Shown one piece after another: positions 33,466-43,031 of a DNA stretch of 64,000 nucleotides. Position 1 is the first letter of the stretch. Every line of letters starts with the position of its first letter. This DNA comes from Pedobacter jejuensis (GTDB taxonomy: Bacteria > Bacteroidota > Bacteroidia > Sphingobacteriales > Sphingobacteriaceae): positions 1-64,000 of the forward strand of contig NZ_RBEE01000005.1 of the NCBI RefSeq assembly GCF_003725795.1. Direction: 5' to 3'. Made by a program: the position numbers and the translations under genes. Below the pieces are notes generated by a model that made no database searches, had not been told where the DNA came from, and saw nothing but the letters and a program-made list of their open reading frames with translations.

Positions 33466-33505
33466 AAAAATCCCATTTTGATTTTACTCAAAATGGGATT
33501 TTTTA
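33466..33505. terminator. Bidirectional terminator between SCO operon and aconitase
   Basis: AAATCCCATTTTG pairs with CAAAATGGGATTT around an 8-nt loop, with poly-A before and poly-T after. It lies between convergent genes. Confidence 0.88.
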
Positions 33506-33608
33506 TTTGGATTAAGGAATAAAGATAATATTTGTGAGAGTTTTTATTTAAACCCTAACTCATTGCTCTTTTATCCTTATTCTTTATTCTTAAAGCGCAG
33601 CTCTGTTC

Positions 33609-35888
33609 TTAAAGTGCAGCTTTTGCAGCAGCTTCTCTTCTAATAATATTTAAAGCACCACCAGCAACAAACCACTCAATTTGTTGAGCATTGTAACTGT
33701 GGTTAACTAAAAATTGTTCTTCAGTTCCATCTAAGTGGTGTAAAACCAAGGTTAATGGTTTGTTTGGAGCAAATTCTGTTAGACCTAAAATATCAACGGT
33801 ATCGCCTTCTAAAATTTTATCGTAATCGTCTTTATCGGCAAATGTTAAGCCCAACATACCTTGTTTTTTAAGGTTTGTTTCATGAATACGGGCAAATGAT
33901 TTTACCAATACAGCACGAACACCTAAATGGCGTGGTTCCATAGCTGCGTGTTCACGAGATGAACCTTCACCATAGTTTTCGTCACCTACAACGATTGAAC
34001 CAATACCAGCAGCTTTATAATCGCGTTGCGTTGCTGGAACAGGACCATATTCGCCAGTTAATTCATTTTTAACATTATCTGTTTTATCATTGAAGTAGTT
34101 TACTGCACCGATAAGCATGTTGTTAGAAATGTTATCTAAATGACCACGGAACTTTAACCAAGGTCCAGCCATAGAAATATGGTCAGTTGTACATTTACCT
34201 TTAGCTTTTATCAAAAGTTTTAAATCTTTTAAGTCCGTTCCTTCCCAAGGTGTAAAAGGATCTAGCAATTGCAAACGGTGCGAAGTTGGAGAAACCAATA
34301 CCTCAACCGATGAACCATCAGCAGCAGGAGCTTGGAAACCTGCATCTTCTACAGCAAAACCTCTGGTTGGCAATTCATCACCAGTAGGTGGATCTAATTT
34401 AACCTGCTCGCCTTTATCGTTTGTTAAAGTATCTGTTAATGGATTGAAACCTAAATCTCCTGCAATTGCAATTGCTGCAACCATTTCTGGCGAAGCTACG
34501 AAAGCAAAAGTATTTGGATTTCCATCGGCACGTTTAGCAAAATTTCTATTGAATGAGTGTACAATAGTATTTTTCTCTGCTTTTTCTGCACCTGTTCTGT
34601 CCCACATACCAATACATGGTCCGCAGGCGTTTGTAAATATTGTTGCATCTAAATCTTCGAAAGTTTTTAAGAAACCATCGCGATTAGCTGTGTAACGAAC
34701 TTGCTCAGAACCTGGGTTAATACCGAAAGCAGATTTAGTAACCAAACCTTTTTCAATAGCTTGGTTTGCTATAGAAGCTGCTCTTGATAAATCTTCGTAC
34801 GATGAATTGGTACAAGAACCAATTAAACCCCATTCTACTTTTAAAGGCCAACCGTTTTTCTCTGCTTCAGTTTTCATTTGCGAAACCGGAGTAGCTAAAT
34901 CTGGTGTAAACGGACCATTTAAATATGGCTCTAATTCATCTAAATTAATTTCAATCACCTGGTCGAAATAATTTTCAGGATCTGCGTAAACTTCGTCGTC
35001 ACCTGTCAAATACGCTCCAATTTTATTTGCTTCATCTGCAACTTCATCTCTACCGGTAGCACGTAAATAACGTTCCATACTTTCATCGTATCCGAAAGTA
35101 GAGGTAGTTGCGCCAATTTCGGCACCCATATTACAAATGGTTCCTTTACCAGTACAGCTTAGGTTAATCGCACCATCGCCAAAATATTCTACAATTGCAC
35201 CAGTACCACCTTTTACGGTTAAAATACCAGCAACTTTTAAAATAACATCTTTAGCAGAAGTCCAGCCGTTTAACTTACCTGTTAATTTTACGCCAATTAA
35301 TTTAGGGAATTTTAATTCCCATGGTAAACCAGCCATAACATCACATGCATCAGCACCACCAACACCAATTGCAACCATACCCAAACCACCTGCGTTAACA
35401 GTGTGCGAGTCAGTTCCAATCATCATTCCACCCGGGAATGCATAATTTTCTAAAACAACCTGGTGTATAATACCAGCTCCCGGTTTCCAGAAACCAATAC
35501 CGTATTTATTTGATACAGATGATAAGAAGTCGAAAACTTCAGCACTTTCTGTTTTTGCATGAGGCAAATCTATTGCAGCACCTTCTTTAGCCGTAATTAA
35601 GTGATCGCAATGAACGGTAGATGGTACTGCTACTTGTGGGCGACCAGCTTGCATAAATTGCAAAAGCGCCATTTGAGCAGTTGCATCTTGCATTGCTACA
35701 CGGTCTGGTGCGAAATCTACATAATCAGTTCCGCGAGAAAATGCTTTTTTCGGATCTCCGTCCCAAAGGTGAGCATACAATATTTTTTCAGATAATGTTA
35801 AAGGTCTGCCAACTACTTTACGAGCTGCATCAACGCGGCTACCGAAGTTTGCATACACCTTTTTAATCATGTCTATATCAAAAGCCAT
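33609..35888 (-). CDS. acn: Aconitate hydratase (mitochondrial-type)
   Basis: 759 residues, the length of mitochondrial-type aconitase. It interconverts citrate and isocitrate in the TCA cycle with a 4Fe-4S cluster. Cluster cysteines are C359 in [11 protein letters not shown] and C422/C425 in [12 protein letters not shown]; the substrate loop includes [12 protein letters not shown] (159-170) and, in the swivelling domain, [19 protein letters not shown]. The ATG at 35886-35888 gives a standard start. The upstream region contains a separate dispersed repeat. It is not in an operon with citrate synthase or isocitrate dehydrogenase here. Confidence 0.95.
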   Translation of the reverse strand: MAFDIDMIKKVYANFGSRVDAARKVVGRPLTLSEKILYAHLWDGDPKKAFSRGTDYVDFAPDRVAMQDATAQMALLQFMQAGRPQVAVPSTVHCDHLITAKEGAAIDLPHAKTESAEVFDFLSSVSNKYGIGFWKPGAGIIHQVVLENYAFPGGMMIGTDSHTVNAGGLGMVAIGVGGADACDVMAGLPWELKFPKLIGVKLTGKLNGWTSAKDVILKVAGILTVKGGTGAIVEYFGDGAINLSCTGKGTICNMGAEIGATTSTFGYDESMERYLRATGRDEVADEANKIGAYLTGDDEVYADPENYFDQVIEINLDELEPYLNGPFTPDLATPVSQMKTEAEKNGWPLKVEWGLIGSCTNSSYEDLSRAASIANQAIEKGLVTKSAFGINPGSEQVRYTANRDGFLKTFEDLDATIFTNACGPCIGMWDRTGAEKAEKNTIVHSFNRNFAKRADGNPNTFAFVASPEMVAAIAIAGDLGFNPLTDTLTNDKGEQVKLDPPTGDELPTRGFAVEDAGFQAPAADGSSVEVLVSPTSHRLQLLDPFTPWEGTDLKDLKLLIKAKGKCTTDHISMAGPWLKFRGHLDNISNNMLIGAVNYFNDKTDNVKNELTGEYGPVPATQRDYKAAGIGSIVVGDENYGEGSSREHAAMEPRHLGVRAVLVKSFARIHETNLKKQGMLGLTFADKDDYDKILEGDTVDILGLTEFAPNKPLTLVLHHLDGTEEQFLVNHSYNAQQIEWFVAGGALNIIRREAAAKAAL

Positions 35889-36273
35889 CGATTTTATTGG
35901 TTAAAAGGTAATACTTCTATTCTAATAGCTGCGAATTTACAAAAAAAATGCACCTCTTACAGTCATAGCAGGATCATTGTATTATTTGGAAGAATTCTAA
36001 ATAGAATATGATAATCATCATTAAATTATGTTGAAGCGCAATGCCTGTTTTTCAATTAAAGTTTGTTCCCGCTTTCTCTACAAGTCCTCGCTGCGCTGCG
36101 GGCTTTCCATTCAATCGGGGCTAAGAACTTCGGGTTACTGTTAATAGGAATGGTTGGTCAGCAGTGTTCAATACCGAACGCAAATGTTCGGAAACGAACA
36201 TTTTAGAAATGAGAAATTGATTAAAATGTTGCTATTTAGACTGTTATGTTGTTGGCACAACAATAGCTAAGTA
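35889..36273. other. 385-bp intergenic region with a dispersed-repeat-like element
   Basis: The segment 36066-36140 (CCCGCTTTCTCTACAAGTCC, TCGCTGCGCTGCGGGCTTTC, CATTCAATCGGGGCTAAGAA) has the look of a common Bacteroidota intergenic element, GC-richer than its surroundings and with short internal stems. Further along, GTTCGGAAACGAAC (36188-36201) is a short inverted repeat. No gene is seen. Confidence 0.45.
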
Positions 36274-36951
36274 TTAAAGCGTTGAAAAAGTAAAACCTTT
36301 ATCAGAAAAATATTTTAAAACTTTAGGCAATGCATACACTAAACGGTCAAATGCTTTTAAACTATCGTGAAAAACTATAATCGAGCCATTTCTAGTATTA
36401 TTTATCACATTTTGATAGCATTTTTCAGGAGAAAGCTTTTGGTCAAAATCACCGCTTAGAACATCCCACATTACAATTTGTGACGAGGTTTTATGTGTTG
36501 TGTGTTGCTTATCACCGGTTTGCTCTTGTAAACCTGTAACAGGTAACTGGTAACTGGCAGCCAGCTTCTTAATCTGACTTTTCTTAATCCTCCCATAAGG
36601 TGGTCTAAATAAGTTGGTTTGGGTAAGTTGCTGGCATTTTAAAGTATTTTCAATGTATGTTTTATCATCAGTTACCCAACCTTTTAAATGGTTATAAGTA
36701 TGGTTTCCGATGGCATGACCATCATTTTTTACTTGCTGAAATACTTCGGGGTATTTAGAAATATTATCACCGATACAAAAAAATGTTGCCTCTGCATTAA
36801 AAGCTTTTAAAGTTTTTAAAACAAATTCTGTAACATTGGGTATAGGTCCATCGTCAAAGGTTAAATAAATAACTTTTTCGGTTCGAGGCTTATTCCATAA
36901 TAAAGATGGATAATACCATTTAAGCAGAAGCGGCGATTTTACCAGGTACAT
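36274..36951 (-). CDS. Polysaccharide deacetylase (NodB/CE4 domain)
   Basis: From the ATG at 36951 the product is 225 residues; a TTG further upstream would overlap the divergent TolC gene and is less likely. NodB motifs are complete: TFDDG at 31-35 (catalytic base and metal Asp), HxxxH metal ligands H84 and H88 in IGNHTYNH, RPPYGRI, and the C-terminal WDVLSGDF and IIVFHDS. The short hydrophobic N terminus (YLVKSPLLLKWYYPSLLW) may anchor it at the inner membrane. Substrate could be peptidoglycan, chitin-like or other N-acetylated glycans. It is divergent from the efflux genes. Confidence 0.88.
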   Translation of the reverse strand: MYLVKSPLLLKWYYPSLLWNKPRTEKVIYLTFDDGPIPNVTEFVLKTLKAFNAEATFFCIGDNISKYPEVFQQVKNDGHAIGNHTYNHLKGWVTDDKTYIENTLKCQQLTQTNLFRPPYGRIKKSQIKKLAASYQLPVTGLQEQTGDKQHTTHKTSSQIVMWDVLSGDFDQKLSPEKCYQNVINNTRNGSIIVFHDSLKAFDRLVYALPKVLKYFSDKGFTFSTL

Positions 36952-37023
36952 TACAAACAAAGTTAGTAAATGCCTGCATAGATTGAAATTATTGAAGTTG
37001 TTTATATAGATTTGAAACAAATT

Positions 37024-38382
37024 ATGAAGATGTTTACCCAAACAAAGTTAACTGCTGGTTCTGTATTTTTAGTTGCCTTATGCTTAAGCCAAATGGTTAA
37101 GGCCCAACAGGTAATAACCATACAACAAGCGGTAGATAATACCTTAAAAAATAATCTAACCATAAAGCAGGCACAATTTAGTGCTGCTATAACCGATGAA
37201 AACTTAACACAATCTAAGTTTGCGCTTTACCCTAACTTAAATGCAAGTGTAAATCCAAATTTAACTTTCGGTAGGGGATTAGATCAAACCACATTTCAGG
37301 TTACCAACCAAACATCACTATTTACAAGCGGTAACTTAAGTACCAACGTGGATTTGTTTCAGGGCTTTTCAAAAATCAATCAGATAAGACAAAATAAGAC
37401 ACTTTTACAAGCCGATTTAACCAACGTAGAAAAGGTTAAAAACGATTTAATTTTAAATGTGGTAACTGCATATTTACAAGTTTTATACAATACAGATTTA
37501 GAACGGGCATCTAAAGAACAATTAGATATTGCAAATAAAACTTTAATAAGAGAAAATGCTTTGCTAGATGCAGGAAATAAAACTATAGCAGATATTTCTC
37601 AGGCAAAATCGCAGGTAGCAACTGCCGAGTTGAATTTAACAAATGCTCAAAATGCATTGTCTATTTCTTACCTAACATTAGGTCAGCTAATGGAAATGCA
37701 GCCAAATCAAAAATTTGTAGTGCAGGCGCCGTTGATTGATAACATTAAAGCTGCACCAACAACTGAAAGTGCTGAAGAGATATATAATAATGCTTTAAGT
37801 ATTTTTCCGGATATAAAATTGGCTAACTTACGTTCACGTGCTGCAAAACAGGCAATTGACGTAGCAAAAGGTTCATATTATCCGTCATTAAGTTTAGGTG
37901 CCGGTATCAATACTTCATATTCTTATCAGTTTAATTATGCTGGCTTATTTCCGCAAACATCTTTTACAGATCAGATAAATCAACGTTTGGGTCAAAGCAT
38001 TGGCATGAGCCTTCAAATACCAATATTTAATGGGTTTATTGCTCGCTCTAATGTTCGCAGAGCAAAAATTACTTATAACAATTCGTTAAATAGCGAGCAA
38101 TTGGCTAAAAATAATTTAAACAAGGTTATTTTTCAAGCTACTACCGATTTAAAAGCTGCAGAAAGTCGTTATCGCTCTACTGAGAATGCGTTTATGGCGC
38201 AAAAAGATGCATTTTATGCTGTAGATTTAAGATACGAACAAGGCTTGGTAAATTCGCTAGATTACAGCACTGCACAAACCAATAGAAACAAAGCTGAAAT
38301 AGATTTTATACAAGCTAAATATGATTTGCTTTTCAGAGCAAAAGTAATTGACTATTACTTAGGTAAGCAAATTACGTTTTAG
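37024..38382 (+). CDS. TolC-family outer-membrane efflux protein
   Basis: 452 residues from the ATG at 37024, which begins the signal peptide (KMFTQTKLTAGSVFLVALCL, cleaved after VKAQ). The mature part is built of two TolC-like repeats rich in heptad coiled-coil helices, with LTIKQAQFSAAITDENLTQS near the start and a C-terminal VNSLDYSTAQTNRNKAEID. TolC proteins form the outer-membrane channel of RND, ABC or MFS efflux pumps and type I secretion. It is followed after ~115 bp by an adaptor gene, but no pump follows. Confidence 0.9.
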   Translation: MKMFTQTKLTAGSVFLVALCLSQMVKAQQVITIQQAVDNTLKNNLTIKQAQFSAAITDENLTQSKFALYPNLNASVNPNLTFGRGLDQTTFQVTNQTSLFTSGNLSTNVDLFQGFSKINQIRQNKTLLQADLTNVEKVKNDLILNVVTAYLQVLYNTDLERASKEQLDIANKTLIRENALLDAGNKTIADISQAKSQVATAELNLTNAQNALSISYLTLGQLMEMQPNQKFVVQAPLIDNIKAAPTTESAEEIYNNALSIFPDIKLANLRSRAAKQAIDVAKGSYYPSLSLGAGINTSYSYQFNYAGLFPQTSFTDQINQRLGQSIGMSLQIPIFNGFIARSNVRRAKITYNNSLNSEQLAKNNLNKVIFQATTDLKAAESRYRSTENAFMAQKDAFYAVDLRYEQGLVNSLDYSTAQTNRNKAEIDFIQAKYDLLFRAKVIDYYLGKQITF

Positions 38383-38496
38383 AGCAAAAAGGTTTAATAT
38401 TATAACTTATTAGAGGATTTTTTTCCAATTACTAAACCTTAAAACAATTTAACAATACTACAACTATACTAAATAAACGAAATACAATAAAACATT

Positions 38497-39834
38497 ATGA
38501 AACTGAAGCACATTTTAATTACCATAGGTGTTATCCTGGTTATTCTAGTCGGACTAAAACTCGCCGGTGTTATTGGCGGTGATAAAACCGAAAAAGTAAC
38601 GACAGAAAAAGCATCAGAAAGAACTGTTGTTGAAACAGTAACAGCTAGTGGTAAAATACAGCCAGAAACCGAAGTAAAGTTAAGTTCGGAGGTATCTGGT
38701 GAGGTGGTTGAACTTAAAGTAAAAGAAGGTGATATTGTTAAAGCCGGACAGTTACTTTGTAAAGTTAGACCAGATGTATTGCAATCGGGCTATGAGAGAA
38801 CAGTTGCTTCTTTCAATGCTCAAAAAGCAAGTGTTGCAGCAGCTCAACAACAGTTAATTCAAAATCAGGCAAACTTTGCCAACTCTGAAGCAACTTACAA
38901 ACGTAATGTAGAATTATTTAATAAAAAAGTAATCTCGGCATCAGAATTTGATGCCGCGAAAGCTGCTTATTTAACTGCGAAAGCAAATTTGGCTAGTGCT
39001 AAAGAAAATGTTACCGGTGCGAAATTTACGTTAGAGCAAACTGGCGCTAACGTTAAAGAGGCGGGGGCAAACTTGGCAAAAACAACAATTTACGCTCCGG
39101 TCGATGGTGTTGTTTCTAAGTTATCAATAGAATTAGGAGATCGTATTTTAGGTACTTCTCAAATGGCGGGTACAGAAATCATGCGTATCTCTAATCTTTC
39201 ATCAATGGAAGTAAATGTTGATGTAAACGAAAACGATATTACTCGTGTTAAAGTTGGCGATAAATCATCAATAGAAGTAGATGCTTTTTCTGATAAGAAA
39301 TTTAGAGGTGTGGTAACTGAAATTGCAAGTTCTTCAACAGCTGTTGGAACTACAACTTCAACCTCGGTAGATCAGGTGACTAATTTCTCTGTAAAAATTA
39401 GAATTACAGAAGAACTTTCTGGTAAACAACAATCTATTTTCCGTCCGGGTATGTCGGCGACTGTTGATATCGAAAGCGAATCATTAAAAGGTTTGTCGGT
39501 GCCAATACAAGCTATATTTACTGATAACAAAAATAAATCTGCTGAGGCTTCTGCCGAATCAGGAAATCAGGAAAATAGCGATAAGCAAAAATCAAAACTT
39601 GCAGATAAAACCGTAAAACAGTTTGTATATGTACTTAATGGTACAAAAGTGAAACAAACAGAAGTTACAACTGGCATTCAAAACGATCAATTTATTATTG
39701 TAAAATCAGGCATTAAGGCTGGTCAGGAGATTGTTACAGGACCATATTCTGCTATTCAAAACAAGTTGAAAGATGGAATGGTAGTAGAGAAAACAACTAA
39801 AGACCAATTGTTTAGCAAAGACGCTAAAAAGTAA
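38497..39834 (+). CDS. Efflux pump periplasmic adaptor (HlyD/MacA-like membrane fusion protein)
   Basis: 445 residues. An N-terminal anchor (IGVILVILVGLKLAGVIGG) is followed by the biotinyl-lipoyl-like half-motif SGEVVELKVKEGDIVKAGQ, a long alpha-hairpin (about residues 105-190, rich in Ala, Gln and Lys, which meets the TolC tip), and a beta-barrel ending in the fusion-protein tail. ABC-type (MacA) adaptors of this length usually lie next to MacB permeases, whereas here the next gene is gpsA; the inner-membrane pump must be elsewhere. An insert near residues 350-370 (ASAESGNQENSDKQKSK) is disordered and charged. Confidence 0.88.
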   Translation: MKLKHILITIGVILVILVGLKLAGVIGGDKTEKVTTEKASERTVVETVTASGKIQPETEVKLSSEVSGEVVELKVKEGDIVKAGQLLCKVRPDVLQSGYERTVASFNAQKASVAAAQQQLIQNQANFANSEATYKRNVELFNKKVISASEFDAAKAAYLTAKANLASAKENVTGAKFTLEQTGANVKEAGANLAKTTIYAPVDGVVSKLSIELGDRILGTSQMAGTEIMRISNLSSMEVNVDVNENDITRVKVGDKSSIEVDAFSDKKFRGVVTEIASSSTAVGTTTSTSVDQVTNFSVKIRITEELSGKQQSIFRPGMSATVDIESESLKGLSVPIQAIFTDNKNKSAEASAESGNQENSDKQKSKLADKTVKQFVYVLNGTKVKQTEVTTGIQNDQFIIVKSGIKAGQEIVTGPYSAIQNKLKDGMVVEKTTKDQLFSKDAKK

Positions 39835-39843
39835 GGTATAATT

Positions 39844-39960
39844 AATCGCAAGAAATACTATCTTGCGATGTGTAAGGTATAATATAAGGTTTGGGGTGTA
39901 AGATTTAAGGTTTAAGGCAAATAGTCTAAGCCATAAGCCTTACACCTTTTACCATTTAGC
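39844..39960. repeat. Hairpin and self-complementary spacer (AAGGTTTAAGG words)
   Basis: A hairpin ATCGCAAGA...TCTTGCGAT (39845-39869) follows the adaptor stop. Then AAGGTATAATATAAGG, TAAGATTTAAGGTTTAAGGC on the left and GCCATAAGCCTTACACC, TTTTACC on the right give a longer imperfect pairing before gpsA. Confidence 0.5.
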
Positions 39961-39991
39961 TTACAATTATTACCTAAAAACCTTTTTAATC

Positions 39992-40990
39992 ATGATACCT
40001 AAAATAGCAATGATTGGTGGCGGAAGCTGGGCAACTGCCATTGTAAAAATGCTATCCGATAATTTAACGGAAAAAGAAATTTATTGGTGGATGCGCAATA
40101 CCGAAGCAATCGACCACATCAAAAAGTTTAAACATAATCCTCATTATTTATCTTCGGTGGAAATTAAATTATCGCCAGATAATATTTCTACAGATATACA
40201 TTGCATCATCAAATCGGCAGATTATGTTATTTTAAATGTCCCTGCTGCATTTATTAAAGAAACACTATCAAGCATCACCCCAAACGATTTAAAGGGTAAA
40301 AAAATTGTCTCAGCCATTAAAGGAATTGTGCCAGAAGATAATTTAATTATTGGCGAATTTCTTCATAAAATTTATGAAATACCTTATCAGGATATTTTAG
40401 TAGTTAGTGGTCCGTGCCATGCCGAAGAGGTTGCATTCGAGAAGCTATCTTACTTAACCATTGCCTGTACAGATTTGGAAAAGGCATCAACCTTCGCTTC
40501 ATTTTTGAATACGAGATATATTAAAACCAATGTTTCTGATGATATTTTCGGTACAGAATATGCAGCCGTTTTAAAAAATATTTATGCTGTAGCCAGCGGA
40601 ATTTGCCATGGTATTGGTTATGGAGACAATTTTCAAGCGGTACTTATTAGCAATGCCATTAGAGAAATTAAACGTTTTGTTGATGCCGTACATCCAATAA
40701 ACCGTGATATTATGGAATCCGCCTATTTGGGCGATTTATTGGTAACTGCTTATTCTCAATTTAGTAGAAACCGAACTTTTGGTAATATGATAGGGAAGGG
40801 TTATACCGTAAAGTCTGCCCAGCTGGAAATGAATATGGTAGCTGAAGGATATTATGCTGCAAAATGCATGCATATTAAAAATAACGAGCACAATGTGGAA
40901 ATGCCTATTTGTAAAGCTGTACATAACATTTTATATGAAGGTAGGTCGCCACATATTGAAATGAAATTACTTGCAGAGAAGCTAAATTAG
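39992..40990 (+). CDS. gpsA: NAD(P)H-dependent glycerol-3-phosphate dehydrogenase
   Basis: 332 residues, the typical GpsA length. It reduces dihydroxyacetone phosphate to sn-glycerol 3-phosphate, the backbone of membrane phospholipids. The NAD(P)-binding loop is MIGGGSWATAI at 7-17, and the catalytic lysine lies in EYAAVLKNIYAVASG (around 190). The C-terminal domain carries the usual GYTVKSAQLEMNMVAEGYYA segment. ATG at 39992. Its upstream spacer is self-complementary, so it may be translated from the same transcript as the adaptor gene or have its own promoter. Confidence 0.93.
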   Translation: MIPKIAMIGGGSWATAIVKMLSDNLTEKEIYWWMRNTEAIDHIKKFKHNPHYLSSVEIKLSPDNISTDIHCIIKSADYVILNVPAAFIKETLSSITPNDLKGKKIVSAIKGIVPEDNLIIGEFLHKIYEIPYQDILVVSGPCHAEEVAFEKLSYLTIACTDLEKASTFASFLNTRYIKTNVSDDIFGTEYAAVLKNIYAVASGICHGIGYGDNFQAVLISNAIREIKRFVDAVHPINRDIMESAYLGDLLVTAYSQFSRNRTFGNMIGKGYTVKSAQLEMNMVAEGYYAAKCMHIKNNEHNVEMPICKAVHNILYEGRSPHIEMKLLAEKLN

Positions 40991-41168
40991 TTTTAAATCA
41001 CCAATCATATAATTTCTTACCGCTTTGATAAATTAATACCTAAAACACCATTAGATTTATATAAAATTAGAAGCTATTGCATTTTTAATTTTAGTAAACT
41101 TTAAAACTGTTTTATGCTGAAACAAAATCTAATCCTAAACGTTATCCTTCAAATAAAATATAACTGTC

Positions 41169-41507
41169 ATGAAAAAGAAATTTGCAATAGGATTGTTATC
41201 AATCGCATTAATTGGTGGTTTAACCCTTAATGTAAACGCACAAGAAAAGAAAACTGAGGTTGGTAAAACTTTAGATAAAACTGGTAAAGCAATTGGTAAA
41301 GGTGCTAAATCTGTTGGTAATAAAACTGCTGAAGTTGCCGTTAAAGGTGGTTCGAAAGTAGCTGATAAAACCTGGAAAGGTAAAATGGCACCAGATGGTT
41401 CTGATGTTTATATCAACTCAAAAAACGAAAAATATTACGTAAACTCTAAAGGAGCAAAAATTTGGTTAAAACCTAGCCAAATCAAAACCAGAGTTGAAAA
41501 GAAGTAA
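41169..41507 (+). CDS. Small exported basic protein of unknown function
   Basis: 112 residues with a signal peptide (KKKFAIGLLSIALIGGLTLN, cut after VNAQ). The mature part is strongly basic and repetitive in Lys/Gly/Thr (VGKTLDKTGKAIGKGAKSVG), with an amphipathic-helix feel, then a C-terminal KMAPDGSDVYINSKNEKYYV segment. The first part resembles proteins that bind anionic surfaces; the role is unknown. The gene is followed by a perfect palindromic terminator and is alone. Confidence 0.75.
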   Translation: MKKKFAIGLLSIALIGGLTLNVNAQEKKTEVGKTLDKTGKAIGKGAKSVGNKTAEVAVKGGSKVADKTWKGKMAPDGSDVYINSKNEKYYVNSKGAKIWLKPSQIKTRVEKK

Positions 41508-41530
41508 TTAGAAGTTAATTTTAATAGAAA

Positions 41531-41562
41531 AGCATGATTGAACGTTCAATCATGCTTTTTTT
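41531..41562. terminator. Terminator between the basic protein gene and rimO
   Basis: A perfect palindrome of 26 bp (AGCATGATTGAAC then its complement) followed by a run of T, and A-rich sequence upstream. Serves the plus-strand gene; also in place to end rimO transcription. Confidence 0.88.
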
Positions 41563-41566
41563 GTAT

Positions 41567-42898
41567 TTATACAATTTGACCGTATAAATCGAAATCTTCA
41601 GCTCTATCTATTTTAACATTAACAAAACTTCCGTTAGCAGCATAACCTGTGTAGGCATTGATAAGAACTTCATTATCAACTTCAGGTGAATCAAATTCTG
41701 TTCTGCCGATAAAAAATTCTCCTTCTTTTTTATCTACCAAAACTTTAAAGGTTTTACCAACTTTTTCCTGATTGATATCAAAAGAAATACCCTGCTGGAT
41801 TTCCATAATGTCATCCACACGTTGCTGTTTTACTTCGTCTGGAATATCATCAATTAAGGTATGTGCATGCGTTTTTTCTTCATGAGAATATGTGAAACAT
41901 CCTAATCTATCAAATTTTGTTTCAGCAACCCAATCTTTCATCTCCTGAAAATCGTATTCCGTTTCACCAGGATAGCCACATATCAACGTAGTCCGCATAG
42001 CAATTGTTGGAACTTTATCTCTAATTTGATTCACTAAATCAATCGTTTTTTGCTTGGTTGTACCGCGTCGCATAGATTTTAACATGTTGTCGGTAATGTG
42101 CTGCAATGGCATATCCAAATACTTGCAGATATTGTCTCTTTCGTTCATGGCATCCAAAATTTCCATTGGGAAACCCGAAGGATAAGCATACTGTAAACGA
42201 ATCCATTCAATTCCTGGCACATCAGATAAACGGCGCATCAACTCATCTAATTTGCGAACACCGTATAAATCTAAGCCATAATATGTTAAATCCTGAGCAA
42301 TTAAGATTAGTTCTTTAGTGCCGTTTTTAGCGAGAATTTTAGCTTCGTTTACCAATTCTTCCATTGGCTTGCTAAGGTGTTTTCCACGCATTAGGGGAAT
42401 TGCACAAAAGGAGCAAGGACGGTTGCAGCCTTCTGCTATTTTGAAATAAGCGAAGTGAGAAGGTGTGGTTAGCAAACGCTCGCCAATAAGCTCGTGCTTG
42501 TAATTCGCACCTAATTCATGCAAAATGTTTTGTAAATCGTTGGTGCCAAAAAATGCATCAACATTGGTAATTTCCGATTCTAGCTCTGGTTTGTAACGTT
42601 CAGATAAACAACCTGTAACTACAACTTTTCCAATTTTACCAGCTGCTTTTAAGTCGCTAAATTGCAGAATGGTGTCGATAGATTCTTGCTTGGCATTATC
42701 AATGAAACCACATGTATTTATGACAACGATATCATCTTTCCCCATTTTATCCGACTCGTGTACAACATTTAAGTTGTTGCCACGCAACTGTCCCATCAAA
42801 ACTTCCGAATCGTATATGTTTTTTGAACAACCTAACGTAATCACATTGATTTTAGGTTGCTTAATTAATGGCTTACTTTTTATTATTTTGGTATTCAT
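41567..42898 (-). CDS. rimO: Ribosomal protein uS12 methylthiotransferase
   Basis: 443 residues with the three RimO domains. The N-terminal UPF0004 cluster cysteines are in TLGCSKNIYDSE, INTCGFIDNAKQES and TGCLSERY, and the radical-SAM cluster is CNRPCSFCAIPLMRGKH. A TRAM domain ends the protein. RimO adds methylthio to Asp88 of ribosomal protein S12. The ATG at 42898 precedes a short basic N-terminal tail (MNTKIIKSKPLIKQPKIN). It is the last gene of the ribosome-linked run that includes ftsY, with a dispersed inverted repeat between it and ftsY. Confidence 0.95.
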   Translation of the reverse strand: MNTKIIKSKPLIKQPKINVITLGCSKNIYDSEVLMGQLRGNNLNVVHESDKMGKDDIVVINTCGFIDNAKQESIDTILQFSDLKAAGKIGKVVVTGCLSERYKPELESEITNVDAFFGTNDLQNILHELGANYKHELIGERLLTTPSHFAYFKIAEGCNRPCSFCAIPLMRGKHLSKPMEELVNEAKILAKNGTKELILIAQDLTYYGLDLYGVRKLDELMRRLSDVPGIEWIRLQYAYPSGFPMEILDAMNERDNICKYLDMPLQHITDNMLKSMRRGTTKQKTIDLVNQIRDKVPTIAMRTTLICGYPGETEYDFQEMKDWVAETKFDRLGCFTYSHEEKTHAHTLIDDIPDEVKQQRVDDIMEIQQGISFDINQEKVGKTFKVLVDKKEGEFFIGRTEFDSPEVDNEVLINAYTGYAANGSFVNVKIDRAEDFDLYGQIV

Positions 42899-42939
42899 CT
42901 TTTACACTAATCTACTGTTGATTATCCTATTATAATGGT

Positions 42940-43003
42940 CGTCACCCTGAATTTATTTCAGGGTCTTATATATAAAAGATGCTGAAATAAATTCAGCATG
43001 ACG
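42940..43003. repeat. Dispersed inverted repeat (TCACCCTGAATTTATTTCAG family)
   Basis: CGTCACCCTGAATTTATTTC on the left and GCTGAAATAAATTCAGCATG on the right, followed by ACG, are imperfect complements around a ~20-nt centre. Copies lie at 55193-55257 and 56237-56300. Confidence 0.85.
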
Positions 43004-43031
43004 GCTGAGAGAATTTGACTTTTTTAACAGG

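Noticed and set aside
34444..35445. Plus-strand reading frames within aconitase
   Set aside because: They are antisense shadows; the minus-strand frame has full aconitase motifs over the whole length.
36274..37041. Longer version of the deacetylase from a TTG at 37041
   Set aside because: It would overlap the signal peptide of the divergent TolC gene, and the added 30 residues show no signal or domain.
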